A stretch of DNA of 64,000 nt from Cephalotus follicularis (Eukaryota > Streptophyta > Magnoliopsida > Oxalidales > Cephalotaceae), in NCBI GenBank assembly GCA_001972305.1, contig BDDD01000716.1, positions 186,001 through 250,000 of the forward strand. The letters are read 5' to 3'. Under the pieces are notes generated by a model. It was not told the origin of the DNA. It made no database searches and was given only the letters and a program-made list of their open reading frames with translations. The position numbers and the translations under genes are program-made. This document shows, piece by piece, positions 1 through 11,612 of the stretch (position 1 is its first letter; every line of letters starts with the position of its first letter).

Positions 1-2956
1 TTCTAACTACGTACGCCAATAGCATGTTTAGCAAAGAACAAGGCGCTAAGCACCGAGGTCAGCCTTAGCTTTCTAAACTCTACCTTTGCTTCTTTATGTC
101 AAGGCTGACCTCTACCTCTGAGATCTTTCAATGAGCTTGATTTTTGATCTTTACCTCTGGCCTCTACTTCTAAGGTCTGCCATCAAGGACAGAGGTCTGA
201 CCTCTTCCTCTGGTCTCTTCCTCCGTGGTCTGCCTTCAGACACAAAGGTATGACTTTGAGCTCTGACCTCTGACCTCTTCCTTTGAGGTATGCTCTTACA
301 TCTGGAGCTCTACCGTCCATAGTCTGAGCTCTTCCTTCCATGATCCGAGCTTTGACTAGCATAACATCAAAATCAATGACTACAAATCTGCAGTTCAACC
401 ACAATATATATATCCACACTCCCGAAGGAGGAATCAACAGATAATGTCATAATCAATTTAGATACTCTATTTCAATATATTAACCATCCCAAAACCATTA
501 TTACTCCATCTATACCAACATGTCATAATAATTCTAGTTATCCAACATGAACATAATAAAAATTCTTGAATGTCCCCATGCATGCATGTGTTACTGGCCA
601 ACTCTGCCAGTGTATGGTGCCTGGATTTTCGTGGTCTACCTTTAATAAACTCAAATGCTATTTGACTGGTGCATCAGGTGGGTCGTTCTCTACCACCTCA
701 ACTAAAAATGTAAATAAGATGGGGGGTTAGTGCAAGTGACTAAGTGAGTTGGGACAAGTCATTCCCTACTGCATCCATACCAAAACTGGATGCGCTGAAG
801 AAAAACGATATGGCATGATCAAGAATAAAATGGAATAAATATAAAGCCATAAATAATGCCAGGGAATGAACATATCATCAAGGAGACTCCAAGAAAGGAA
901 CTAGTAGCTTAACATGAAGTTTATTGAAAAAATCTCAATAAACATTAGAATGCAATAAGATATCAAGAATTATGAATATAATGCATGATCAATAAATGTG
1001 CCCAAATAATCATAAATTCCAGGGATACTGGTACAACCAGACTGTCATCATCATATCTCATGTCCACCAGCCATATCTAATGGCAATACTGCTCTGCCGC
1101 CATATCTAATGGCAATACTGTTCAACTGTTGTAGCAATATATATGTATATAGGTTATAGGCTACATGATGTACACATATCCTTCATATACCGGTATAGAG
1201 TGCCTATATCTCTGCCTCCTCCGAGGAGCTGGGATGATCAATGCACGGACCCAGCCCTCATTCGATAAATCTCAGCCTCCTCCGAGGGGCCTGTATACAC
1301 CGCAAGGACCAGTCCTCATCCGATAAACCTCAGCCTCGTCCAAGGGGCCTACATACACCACAAGGACCCAGCCCTCGTCCTATAAATCGGTACGATAGGT
1401 GAGTAATGAAACTCTGCTGCACTCACACTCAGCATACCATCATAGACCAATGGTATGCCGTAGATCTAGGCTTTGGACACCCAGGGGAAGTTCCCATATA
1501 ACACCCCATCATAGATAATGAGCTTGTTAAGGAGAGTTGAGCATCGTACGTACACCTCACCCTCGACTGAAATCCCATGTGACATATCACAGAGTACCAA
1601 CATCAGAATACAAGTACGATACCATGATCACAATTGTGCATAAATAGGAATGTGACCTAGTCACCCAAAGCCCGAGCCTTATATGCTCATAAATCATATC
1701 AAAATCAAGGAACATAATCAACCAAGGACATACAGGAGTCAATCCCGAGCAAATCATCATATAAAACAAGTACAACATGGCACATATCAAATAGGAGTCT
1801 CAAGAAAATAAAAAGAAGGGAATGTTCCACTCACAGATTTACCGAAAGCAACTATCGCGGACTAATTCTTGAACGTTCTGGATCAGTTGTCGGATCCACG
1901 TCTACAAGTCATCAAATTACGGATTCAGTAAGCATATTTCCTATGCTTATATGAGAAGATAATGGATATATATGCCATATCAAGACTAGATTCTCATATT
2001 ACCCTTTTAACCTTACCACAACTCAATATTCAATGCTTTACACTTTCTAATATCTCCACCATTACTAATTATTGTTCAACTCATCACTATATCATAGTTT
2101 ACTTTAGTCAACTTCAATATCCCACTATTTCTTACAAAACCAATATACTTCTAACCCCAGAGAAACTTAATGGCTTCAATCCTTAATATAAATATCAACT
2201 TCTATTTCCAAAAGGTTAGAGAACTTACAATATTACGTTATAAGGGTGAAGGATGAGTCACTTCCACACTTTTATTCCTAAGAAGTTCTTGGAGACATGG
2301 AGAAGAAAATGAGAGCTCGCACAAGATAATTATTTCGGCCAAGCAAAGAAATGGGAATGTCCTTCGTTTCCTCTTTATAAACCTTATAACTTGATTAGTC
2401 ATGAATAATCTAGAAACTTTGAGATAATTAGAGACAAATCCAGATAATTTGGGACTTATATAAGTAATCGAGCCGAATCTTTGGGCCTTACCGAGTCTTT
2501 GGGCCTTAAGCTTGCTTAAATCCTTTATCATACATGACTTCACCGCGGTTACGCCAATCCACTCCAGAGCAGCCCTACGATCCCACATACTTCCTAGTCA
2601 ACTCTTAGGTCTACTCTACATATATCAAGTCTGCTCCGCTTATGTGAAGCATGCTCGGCATATCTCAAGTCTTCTCTGCACTTGTAAAGTCTAATGAGCA
2701 TATATCAAGTCTGCTCAATGAAGCATTGAGCAGGTATGTTCCTCCCAGACCAAGTTTACTCCCAGTTCTTCTCAACAAAGTCTGCCCAACCTAGACCAGG
2801 TCTGCTTCGAACTAGTCTGATATGCTTAACCAAGACCAGGTCTGCTCCGCTCTAGCTTGGTCTGCTCTACTCTTCCCTGGTCTGGTCTGACGCCAAAAGT
2901 ATGAATAGTATACCAACTTAGTAATTATACTCCAAAATATGTAATGGGGTATGACA
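1..2956 (-). mobile_element. LTR A' (partial, Gypsy-type long LTR, reverse orientation)
   Basis: Read on the minus strand, this begins at 2956 with TGTCATACCCC, a common plant Gypsy LTR start, and runs off the left edge of the window. It is the inverted homologue of LTR A (8231-14845). Both share a start of the same form, a block of GCAGACCTG-type short repeats (2600-2880 here), the phrase around the GGCCCAAAG motif, a segment with repeated CCTCCGAGG units (1200-1390), the TGCATGCATG stretch near 580, and a terminal array of AGAGGTCAGAGCTC-like units (90-350). No internal region or second LTR is visible, so it could be a solo LTR or one end of an element lying outside. It interrupts the Copia fragment at 2962-3530; TCTAA (2957-2961) would be one half of the target duplication. 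Confidence 0.75.
1205..1390 (-). repeat. Tandem units inside LTR A'
   Basis: Three imperfect units of about 65 bp, each holding CTCAGCCTCCTCCGAGG or a close variant followed by a GGACCCAGCCCTC-like segment. The corresponding array in LTR A (13220-13560) has shorter units of about 47 bp, so the array has changed unit structure between copies. Confidence 0.6.
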
Positions 2957-2961
2957 TCTAA

Positions 2962-3530
2962 CCTTTTTCTACTAGGCTTTCTTTGAGGTATTAACCTTCC
3001 CATCTTATCCTATCTTCCTCTCGAAGATCCATTTGCATCCTATGGATACTATCCTATCAGGTACATCTAGCAACTTCCAAAATTTTTTGGAGTACATGTA
3101 GTTTATCTCAGATTTCATAGCCTCAAGTCATTTATAGAAATCCACATATGATATGGTCTTTCTATTACTAGTTTGATTATCATCCATAAAATTTACCTCT
3201 TGGGTCTTCAATTAGAAAGCTGCCATAGTACTTCTTAGGTTCCATAAGGAATCTACTAGACCTTCAGAAAGGTTGTGTGTTGGAAGGTTCCATTGCTTTT
3301 TTCAGGTTCTACATGTAGGCCATTAGTTTGTGGAGGCTAAGCTTCTTCATCAAGCCCAATACTAGCCCCACTACTTGCATCTAAGGGAAATTCAATATCT
3401 AAGAAAGTAGCATGCCTAGAAACAAAGACTTTGTTTTCAACAGGGTAGCAGAAATAATATCCCTTTATTGACGAGTCTCGATTCCAACTGAAGTGTTTTT
3501 ATGTAGGACCTAAATACGAGGTGTTTTCTT
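2962..3530 (-). pseudogene. Ty1/Copia polyprotein fragment (integrase C-terminus to RT start)
   Basis: Minus-strand translation gives, in order, KGYYFCYPVENK, VFVSRHATFLDIEF, an acidic linker, then MKSEINYMYS and IGCKWIFERKIG. These match the Copia polyprotein from the integrase C-terminal region (the 'SRDVTF' type motif) to the first conserved block of the reverse transcriptase ('CKWVFKRK'). The frame has stops (for example after KIG) and the fragment ends abruptly at 2961, where LTR A' begins. No LTRs of this Copia copy are identifiable in the window. It is not K1 or K2 (both elsewhere), so it is a third Copia source. Confidence 0.75.
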
Positions 3531-3757
3531 GGCCAATGGATTGGATTTATTTAATTTAAGAAATGAATGCCAAGTATCATGAAGTTTGAATGTTTTTTGA
3601 GTACTGCAAATGTTTCCCTCATTCATTCTCCTTCAAAAACCGTGATATCAATTCCTCGATATTAAAGGAAGGAAGCTCTTGCCAAAATTTGCATATTGGC
3701 CTCTATCTTTTCTTGTTAAGTCTCTAACTTTGAACCAAAAACTAATTCTTCTTAAAC

Positions 3758-4045
3758 ATGGCTAATAGAGATTTAACTTGTGAAATCGCTGACGTTCAAG
3801 AAGAAATTATTCTCCTTAAATACAGAATCACCTCTTTTTGTGAGAAGAGGTTGGCGATGTGTGAGGTAGCCCTTTGTCTTGCTGAAGACTTGCTCCATCA
3901 TCTCAATCTTACAAGTTTAAAGAAAGAGATCAAAGAAGCCTGCTCTAATGTTGACGTGGACAAACTCTTTATAGATTTCGAAGAAATGTTGACACTGGTT
4001 CAAAAGAACCTTGTGATGGCTATGAAAATCCATAAGCCCATGTGA
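3758..4045 (+). CDS. Hypothetical 95-aa ORF, possibly the remains of a retrotransposon antisense ORF
   Basis: An ATG-started ORF encoding 95 residues, helix-rich and charged (MANRDLTCEIADVQEEI... with a final IHKPM), with no domain I recognise. A plant-like poly(A) signal (AATAAA, about 4149) follows downstream. It lies antisense to the Gypsy element G1, just beyond the point where G1 pol ends. That is the position and orientation in which Tat-lineage Gypsy elements carry an extra antisense ORF; the intact example is in G2 at 46227-48379. I therefore infer a leftover 3' exon of the G1 antisense ORF. There is no clear sequence similarity to the G2 protein, so a chance ORF or a host gene fragment is possible. 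Nothing recognisable lies between 3531 and 3757. Confidence 0.35.
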   Translation: MANRDLTCEIADVQEEIILLKYRITSFCEKRLAMCEVALCLAEDLLHHLNLTSLKKEIKEACSNVDVDKLFIDFEEMLTLVQKNLVMAMKIHKPM

Positions 4046-4958
4046 TCGGCTTTTATAGGCTTGGCTTTTTGTCTTCTGCACATTTTTTTTTTCGTTTTGT
4101 AGTCAAGAAAATCTTGTAATGATATGCTCTGTCTGAGAGCTTTTTGCAATAAAACTTTATCCTCTTGAGCTTTTCATATAACCGTATTTATTTTGCCTAA
4201 GATTCCTGACCTTTGAGTATTTAAAATTTCCTTTGTCTTAGAGAACAATAAATAAACTAAATTTTTTATTGATCTTTTTGTTCAATGAAAAGAGTAAATA
4301 TGTGCTCGAATAAGAATCTTTGACTCAAAGAAACTAGACACATTTGTAATTTGAGCTAGAGTCCTATAAACTAGGGCTCTAAAATCTCTGACTCCAACGT
4401 GCTCTGCCCCCTTGTATAAATCAAGTTCAGGATAGGAGTCTTACCTTGTTAAGGAGTCAGTTTGATTTTTTGGATTTTTTAAGTAGTGCTTTGCATAACT
4501 TATCCTCCAATTTAGAAAGTAGGTTAATTAACGAAGTATCCCACTGTGGTACTTCCTTCAAACCTTAGTCTAACTTGTATACTTTATAACAAATTCTTGT
4601 ATGGTCTCTGACCATCCATAAACTCTGACCAGTGAAGAATTTTTTGGGCTTAAATAAAAAGTCTATCTTCCTTCACTGTTTTTTATCTCAAAGGTTTAAG
4701 GACATGAGATGTTTTTTTTCGGATTATAGCTTCATCTCTGATGAAGAATACTTTCCAATTTGTTCTTTTCCATGATCAGAATTTGAGGTTGTCCTCTGTA
4801 GAATAGTCTTAGTTTTTTACTTTAAACCAAATTCATAGAAAAAAGGTTAGGCAAATTGAATGCTTCGATAAAGGAATCATTTATTTAACTAATGAATGGA
4901 GACATATTCCCCAATTATTTGAAATACAATTCCCAAAATATTGAAAAAAAAATAAACA
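4046..4958. other. Non-coding remnant, probably the 3' part of G1
   Basis: AT-rich, no coding signal. It lies between the G1 pol end and the 95-aa ORF and is probably the G1 region between pol and the lost 3' LTR. The G1 3' LTR was not found. Confidence 0.4.
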
Positions 4959-4963
4959 AACAT
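4959..4963. repeat. Target-site duplication of LTR B, left copy (AACAT)
   Basis: AACAT directly before TGTAATGCCC at 4964; the matching copy is at 7977-7981. Confidence 0.9.
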
Positions 4964-5279
4964 TGTAATGCCCTGCATTTTATAGAAATTGTTGTATAAA
5001 TAATTGTTGTAATTATAGATATTGTGTATTGAAGCCCATAATTATAAAGCCCAAATGGCTAATAAAGCCCATTTTTAATGCGCGCCCGTAAGGCCCAATA
5101 TTTCCATTAATATCATGTTTATTTAGTAGGCGGTTGGATTAATTGATATTACAATGTGCAGAATATGGGACCCAGGCCTTATTATTTTGCTGAAAAGGGT
5201 CAAAATGCCATCCTTTTCTAGAGATTTCTACTCTCTTGTTTTTATTTTTTTTTTCCACGCCACATGCATTGAAAAGAAC

Positions 5280-5440
5280 AGGGAGAAAGAGAGCAAGGCA
5301 GCGGGAGAAAGAGAAGAAACAGGGGAGAAGAAAAGGAAAAGAAGAAACGGCAGAAGAAAGGAAAAGAGAAAGAGAAGAAGGAAAGAAAGAAAAGAGAAAG
5401 AGAGAGAGGAAGAGAACGGGAGAGCGCTTGAGGCAGAAAG
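5280..5440. repeat. Purine-rich GA/GAA tract in LTR B
   Basis: Nearly pure purine on the plus strand (GAGAAAGAG, GAAGAAAC and similar). The long ORFs through it on both strands are low-complexity artefacts. Confidence 0.8.
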
Positions 5441-5599
5441 TGGAAGCTGATGGCGCGAGAGGGAAGAAGCAGTTCAAAGATTCCGCTGCAAGCTCTCCAA
5501 ATCTGCAAGCTCAATTGTTAACAGGTATGATATACATATGCTTTGATGGATTTAAATCCAATTTTTCCCCATGTTCGTTGAACCTACTGTTTTGGCCAA

Positions 5600-6045
5600 C
5601 ACGTTGACGCTTGGCTAAAATCGTAGATGCCTTGTGTTGATCAGTCGACGCTTTGAGCGCACAACATCAATGCTTTGAGTACTCTACCGATGCTTTGAGT
5701 GCTTTTTTGACGCCTAAGACGACTTGTTGACTCTTAATACCCAAACAGTCGACGCTCTCCTTCTAACCGGCAACCCTTAGGCACGCCTTGGCAAAGAGAG
5801 TCAACGCTTATAGCAATCTTTTGATGCTTTAAGAGTAATCTTTCGATGCTTTAAGAGCAATCTATCTACGCTTTATGAAACCAGTCGATGCCAAGGCTAG
5901 CTGTTGACACCCAAGGCAATCAGTCAACACTTGAGAGTTTGGTCGATGCCTTGAGAGTGACCAATTGATGCGTTAGGTGATTCCTCGCGTTTTATGCCCT
6001 AACTAGCGTAAGACGTCGACACAAAATATCGCATGTCGAAGCGCA
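5600..6045. repeat. Iteron array with TCGACGCTTT core in LTR B
   Basis: About 17 irregularly spaced variants of GTCGACGCTTTGAG (GTTGACGCTTGG, CCGATGCTTTGAG, GTCGATGCC and so on), spaced roughly 20-30 bp. The core TCGACGC(C/T)T is shared with arrays in LTR C, Copia K1 and, as AGTCGACT, LTR D. Confidence 0.75.
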
Positions 6046-6144
6046 ATATAGAAGTATAGCGATAGCGTCAATGCCTAAATCCCCTGTTCCATCCAAATCA
6101 ACTATTTTACATGGATTGACGATATGTCTAATTTATCAGGGGTT

Positions 6145-6360
6145 TGGGCAGACATGTCCTTAAGGCTGGCGAGCAGACCTACGCTATTGAATACCGAGCA
6201 GACCTGTCCTTAAGGATACAAAGGAGACATGCGCTATTGAATGCCGAGCAGGCCAGTCCTTAAGGCTGTCGAGCAAACCTACGCCATTGAATGCTGGGCA
6301 GACCTGTCCTTAAGGCTGTTGAGCAAACTTGCGTTATCGAATGCAGAGCAGGTGAACCTA
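6145..6360. repeat. Tandem units with CCTTAAGG in LTR B
   Basis: Four imperfect units of about 50-55 bp, each reading GAGCAGACCTGTCCTTAAGG followed by a GCTATTGAATGCC-like segment. Confidence 0.8.
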
Positions 6361-6628
6361 TGGGTGAATTCTGCCCAACGAGGGATAGTTATGGAATGAT
6401 ATGGTTGTGGGATGCTATGGAGTGATACTCATCTACTACCACAAGTCCAAAAGGCCAATGAGCACTTAGGCTTTGCTACCTTAAGCCAAGACGTCGAGGA
6501 ACGTTTATGCCTTGTGATGGTATGTGTCCCTAGATGATTACTGACTTGATCCCATTCATATACGATGGTATGGGACGGTAGTATACGAATGGTAGGTCAC
6601 CAGTGTACGTAGATCTAGGGGTAGCGAT

Positions 6629-7110
6629 TGTATCATTATCGGACTAGGACCTACGAGGGACTAGTATATCAGACCAGGACCTTCGAGGGACTGGATTGTA
6701 TCATTATCGGACTAGGACCTACGAGGGACTAGTATATCGGACCAGGACCTTCGAGGGATTGGGATGGTATCGTTATCGGACTAGGACCTACGAGGGACTA
6801 GTATATCGGACCAGGACCTTCGAGGGACTGGGATTGTATCGTTATCAGACTAGGTCCTACGAGGGACTATTATATCAGACTAGGACCTTCAGGGGACTGG
6901 GATTGTATCATTATCAGACTAGTACCTATGAGGGACTAATATATTGGACCAGGACCTTCGAGGGACTATGATTGTATCGTTATCGGCTAGGACCTTCGGG
7001 AACTAGTAATTGTATCGTTATCAGCTAGGACCTTCGGGAACTAGCAATCGTATCGTTATTGGCTAGGACCTTTAGGAACTAGTAATCGTATCATTATTGG
7101 CTCGGACCTT
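6629..7110. repeat. 69-bp tandem array with shortened tail units in LTR B
   Basis: Five units of 69 bp, each holding GGACTAGGACCTACGAGGGA and GGACCAGGACCTTCGAGGGA, followed by about four shortened units of roughly 38 bp in which one half is missing. Because 69 is a multiple of 3, the array creates a 91-codon ORF with a 23-residue repeat that I consider non-coding. Confidence 0.9.
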
Positions 7111-7976
7111 TATGGATTGAACGGTTATGGATCGTACGGTTATGGTTAAGAAATGGTATGGTTAGGGATTGACATAATTATGAATTGATGTGGCATGTGG
7201 TTAACTACTTATATATACTGGTATGGGATAATATATATATTTAGTTAATCTCTAGATTGTTATCAGATGCATGAGTTAGCATGTTATGAATGTGAATTGC
7301 TAATATTATGACTTATGAACATGTATGCATTCTCATGACATCATATATATCTGCTGCATCCTTATTATGTTATGCATATGTATGTTGTACACAACTTTTG
7401 GGTTGCTGACCCATTCATTGTAATGGATGGGTCAGGTACAGGTAATGCTTAAAGGTAAGCAGATGGGCTGAAACACAACAAGGATCAAATGACAATGTAT
7501 CTCCTCTGACCTACTTTGTGTAAATGTGGTTAATGTAAATGAATAAATGTTGTATAAGATTTGCTATTGATTATTATTTGACCTGCCAGCTTGTGGCAGT
7601 GCATAAGATATATATGTGTGTTGATGTATTGGATATGGATGGGTTCATCCTTTGAGGTATTAGAATGATTACTCTACATGTGTACTGTATATTGATGGAT
7701 AATGTTATGGTTTGCTGAGGGTTGAGCCCAATATATAAACTGTGGTTTTCTTTACAGGGGGCATAGTCTGATAAACGGATACTACATTCCCGATTTTCGT
7801 AAAATTATAAGAGTTAGAATATATTCAATTGATTATTCCACTGACATGATATGATTGATTAAAGTTTTAAATTTATAGCACTTTTGGAGTATGATTTATA
7901 TATGATTGAATGGATTGAACGGATGGTATATCACGCGTCGAGTCATGGGGGTTTCCTCACAGTTCGGGGTGTGACA

Positions 7977-8230
7977 AACATTCATGTGAAGAGAGGATCT
8001 CTTTACTGGAAATACTTGTAAAGGTGCTTGACCTTCCATATTCTCAGAATTTCTCTTTCTAAGAGAGTTTATAATTTGAAAGTACTTGGTCTGATGACCC
8101 ATCTTATATGGACCCTACCATTCTGGAGCTAATTTTCCTCTAGTTCTGATTGGATCAGAAATGCTGGCTCTCCTAAGGACAAGGTTTCCTTCCTTCAATC
8201 CCTTTGGGTGAACATTTTTATCATAATATG
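7977..8230 (-). pseudogene. G1 pol fragment: integrase C-terminal end
   Basis: The minus strand reads YDKNVHPKGLKEGNLVLRR, then TRGKLAPEW, a stop, and GPYK. This matches the integrase C-terminus of G2 (YYNKKVSPR, GDLVLRN, GKLAPSWEGPYK at 44570-44700). The high-coordinate end is cut by LTR A at 8230/8231 and the low end by LTR B. Across LTR A the frame joins exactly (SRY at 14846, then YDKNV at 8225), leaving one copy of the 5-bp duplication out. That places A as a later insertion into G1. Confidence 0.9.
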
Positions 8231-8507
8231 TGTAACACCCTATGTTATATTGTAGAGAATAACCATTTGAGTGTGCCTACCATTCATCATAACTTGTGAG
8301 GCTTAGGTAAATTACAAAAGGAATGCACTGATTTATTTCGAAACCAATGCCTTCGAAAATGTGGCTTCCGAAGAGGTTGTAGACCTTGGCAGGAGAAGGC
8401 GCTGTGGGTGATTGATAAGCTTTAAGAGGTGGATCATAAGAGTAGCTTTAGCGACTTTGAAATACTTTTGTTGGATTGAACGTACAACAGAAGGCTCCGT
8501 AATGAGT

Positions 8508-8645
8508 ACAAAGACCTGCGTCAACAGAGTAGACCTGCGTCAGCATAGCAGACCTGCAGAGGAGTGCGGAGCAGACCTGCAGAGCAGTGCAGAGTAGACG
8601 TGCAGACTTGCTGAGCAGTGCAGAGCATACCTGCGTTGACTATTG
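8508..8645. repeat. GCAGACCTGC short-unit array in LTR A
   Basis: Roughly six close variants of AGCAGACCTGCAGAGCAGTG spaced 20-25 bp. Many units carry the near-palindrome GCAGACCTGC. The inverted copy in A' (2600-2880) is more diverged. Confidence 0.75.
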
Positions 8646-8745
8646 CAGGATAGACCAGTTCCTGGAGTCTGCTCAGCATCATGTTCGCTTGTGGGGTACA
8701 CTACCAAATAGACCTATGAGCTGCTAGGAAAAGCATTGTACATGA

Positions 8746-8750
8746 TTACT
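8746..8750. repeat. Target-site duplication of LTR C, left copy (TTACT)
   Basis: TTACT directly before TGTAATGTCC; the matching copy is 11721-11725. Confidence 0.9.
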
Positions 8751-9934
8751 TGTAATGTCCCAAATATATATATACAAAAAAAAAAATTACTGGAAGGGAA
8801 ACACGGGCGCATGAAGCGCCCGAGCCAAAGAGAGAGAGAACCAGAGAGTGGGAGATGCAAAGAGAGAGAGAGAGGACATTGGAGAAGATGGAGGTGCCGG
8901 ACTGGAAGACGAGTGGCGCGAGTCCTCACCACCGACAATAACACCCTTCCTCATTTCTTCTCTTTTCTTTTTCCTTCTCCTCAACACCTTGCGCCACTGC
9001 CATCTCTGTCGTGTGTTCCATCGCCGGAAATCATCACTATTGGAGTGGGTTTTCGTCGTGAAGACCAGCTCTTCCCCTTTTGATGGCTGTTGAGGCGTAT
9101 TTCGGCCGAAATTGGTCGGATTTTGGTTGCCGAGTCCACTCAGCGAGCCCGGCTCACTGTTGCCTGTGACACGTCGTTTGGCGCAGAGTCACGGTGAGTC
9201 TTGGTCACCAACAGTTTGATCGAAGACTTTTAATGCTGATTATGGCATGACCGGAGCTAGACGAACTGGTCGGAGTTCCTGCAAGGCGAACCTGAGTCGA
9301 GTCTTGGCGAGTTACGAGTAGAGACGCTTAGAGCTGACTATTTTGTGGCACTTTTGTGAAGCGGCCAGAATTGTGGATGTCTGGCGAGTTGACTCAATGA
9401 GTCAGACTAACTGCCGACTGTGACAGCACATTTCACGGTGAGTCACGACGGTTCTTCGGCAGATATGAATAGATCGGCCAATTTGGAGCCTGTTGATGGA
9501 GTGGTCGGAGCCCCGGGGTGTTGGTCAGAATCTGGCCGGAGCTCCGATGGCGACAGTGTTGTGATTCCGATGTGTAGAGTGTAACGGAAATGTATTGTGT
9601 ATGCAGGGTAAAGAGATTGGCCAAGGATAGGAGGTTCGCTAGCTCAATCGCTAACAGGTAGGGTATACTCATGTCAGGTAGATTATACAGTTTTACTTGC
9701 ATTCACACATTTTGAATGGCTTGAATGAATTAATATGATATGACTGTTGCTTGATGTTTGTGTGCTAAATAGATTGTTACAGTTATGCATGCTTGAGTAT
9801 ATGTTAAAGGGATGGATACGGGTACTGGGTGTTGTTTCTAAACTGTTTTACTGCAATTGAAATGGATTTCGTGGATTTTGAACATAGTTTTACTAATTTG
9901 TGAACTATTTGTAAATTGCATTTCTGTCAAAACC

Positions 9935-10130
9935 GTCGACGCTTTATGCTTCAAAACTGAATCGTGTTGACGCATTATGTTTTCAAAACTAAACCCGTCG
10001 TCGCTTTACATTCTTTCCTTTTAAACCAGCGAAGCTTAATATTAAGCGTCGACGCCCAGCACAGATAGTCGACGCTTAGGTGCTAAACGTCAACGCCTAG
10101 TGCTAAGCGTCGATGCCTAATGCCCTACCT
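9935..10130. repeat. Iteron array with TCGACGC core in LTR C
   Basis: About eight variants such as CCGTCGACGCTTTATG, GCGTCGACGCCCAG, AGTCGACGCTTAG and GTCGATGCCTAATG. This is the same core as in LTR B but fewer and more spaced. Confidence 0.75.
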
Positions 10131-10689
10131 TAGCCACATTTCATTGTTTTATAAGGTTTTTGATTTCAAACAGTTTTCTCTCTAAACGGATTGCATAGGA
10201 AGCCTCCCTAAGGCCTTGTAACCTATGGATATCCCCTTAACATCTTTGAATTCTAAAGTGATCTTCCAAAGTCAACTTTTAAGAGAGAAGTTTTATAAAG
10301 GTGCTTTATAATCATTAAAACGGATTTCGAAATGGATTTCAAAGATGGTTAGGATAGTTCCATTGGGATATTTGGACGCGGATATCCTAGTTGGACTTCC
10401 TCTCCATGGTTTATAAACTCTGATGGGGACCAACTGAATGATTTATGATTACGGAAATTGGTTTTGCAAATGGTTACGAAAATGGTTTTATAAATAGTTT
10501 TGACGGATGTGGATTCTACGTTATCCTTTTTATTATGTCCCTATCATTTCTACGTTAGTACAGTTACGGGTTACGAGTATTACGGGGTACGGCTATGAAT
10601 GTTGGTTGTTATTGGTTGAGACCAAACGAGATAACCCATTCATACTCTTCATTTCCTTCATGTAGGTTATGAATGTTAGACCGCATCAT

Positions 10690-10791
10690 ATAGGTTGGAC
10701 CATTGTGAACAGTCGAGACAATATAGGCTGGACCATTGTGAACAGTCGAGACAATATAGGCTGGACCATTGTGAACAGTCAAGACGATAAG
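10690..10791. repeat. 33-bp tandem repeat, three copies, in LTR C
   Basis: Unit contains GGACCATTGTGAACAGTCGA; three nearly identical copies, the last with small changes. The minus-strand ORF with VSTVHNGPAYI repeats is an artefact of the 33-bp period. Confidence 0.9.
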
Positions 10792-11568
10792 CACGGTGTG
10801 GTCAGTGTTATCTCAACCCTACTCATCTATGACTCAGAGAGTGCGTAGATAGTAGGATGGACCTATGGATTGTTTGACCCATGTATGAACTTGATTGTTT
10901 TATCGAGTATCTCCAGGCTATTGACCTTTGATGTGATTAGGACTAGCTAAGTATACCACCGCTTAGGGCCGGTTGGTATACTGAAGCTGTCTGTAATTGT
11001 CATTCATACATATGACATGTCATACATATTCGTATATATGTTGCATCGCATGGCACACCATTACACTGTTGCATTACACAGCATACTGATTTACTGTTGC
11101 ACATTCACATGATTGCGCCAATGCATACATGGCATACATTGTTATACTGGTGCATACACAGCATATAGTATACCCTACACGACCATGTGTCGCTGACCCA
11201 TTTCATTGTTATGGAATGGGTCAGGCCCAGTTGATGGATTGTAGAGAGAGGTAGACAGAGTTGGGTGGACATCTAAGATAGACCCTTATTGTTTCATTGT
11301 ATATGGAGTTGCTTGTATATGAACTTGTATTTGGATTTGCTTATATGAGTTGTATATAAAAGGCCTTGTGTCTGTAATCTGGTTTGTATGGATTCAGAGA
11401 CTTGATGTATAAGATATGTATATAAGAGACATGTTTTATTCAGCTATCGACCTGCCGACCTATGGCAGTGCTTAAGATATGTGTGTGATGTATTGGATAT
11501 GCATGGGTTCATCTTGAGATTTGAATGATGTATTTATGAGTTAAGTTGTGGTTCTGAGGGTTGAGCCT

Positions 11569-11576
<8 letters not shown>

Positions 11577-11611
<35 letters not shown>
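11577..11611. repeat. (GA)n microsatellite
   Basis: Uninterrupted GA repeat after a short TA run, near the 3' end of LTR C. Confidence 0.95.

Positions 11612-11612
<1 letters not shown>

Larger units (their letters stand above)
4964..7976 (+). mobile_element. Solo LTR B (3013 bp, Gypsy-type)
   Basis: Begins TGTAATGCCC and ends GGGGTGTGACA, with AACAT flanking on both sides. No internal region is present, so this is a solo LTR left by recombination between the two LTRs of one element. It interrupts the 3' end of G1 pol. It is a diverged relative of LTR C: both ends match, as does an inner segment around GACCTGCC...TGGCAGTGC (7580 here, 11452 in C). Inside are three repeat blocks, listed separately: TCGACGCTTT-type iterons, units with CCTTAAGG, and a 69-bp tandem array. 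Confidence 0.9.

Noticed and set aside
5139..5607. Overlapping ORFs of 90-123 codons on both strands
   Set aside because: Low-complexity purine/pyrimidine tract; Lys/Glu/Arg on one strand and Ser/Leu/Phe on the other.
6696..6971. 91-codon ORF with a 23-residue repeat (YRTRTYEGL...)
   Set aside because: Produced by the 69-bp tandem array in a solo LTR; no start context, no continuation, and unit variants do not preserve protein over DNA.
10609..10794. ORF with VSTVHNGPAYI repeats
   Set aside because: Consequence of a 33-bp tandem repeat in LTR C.
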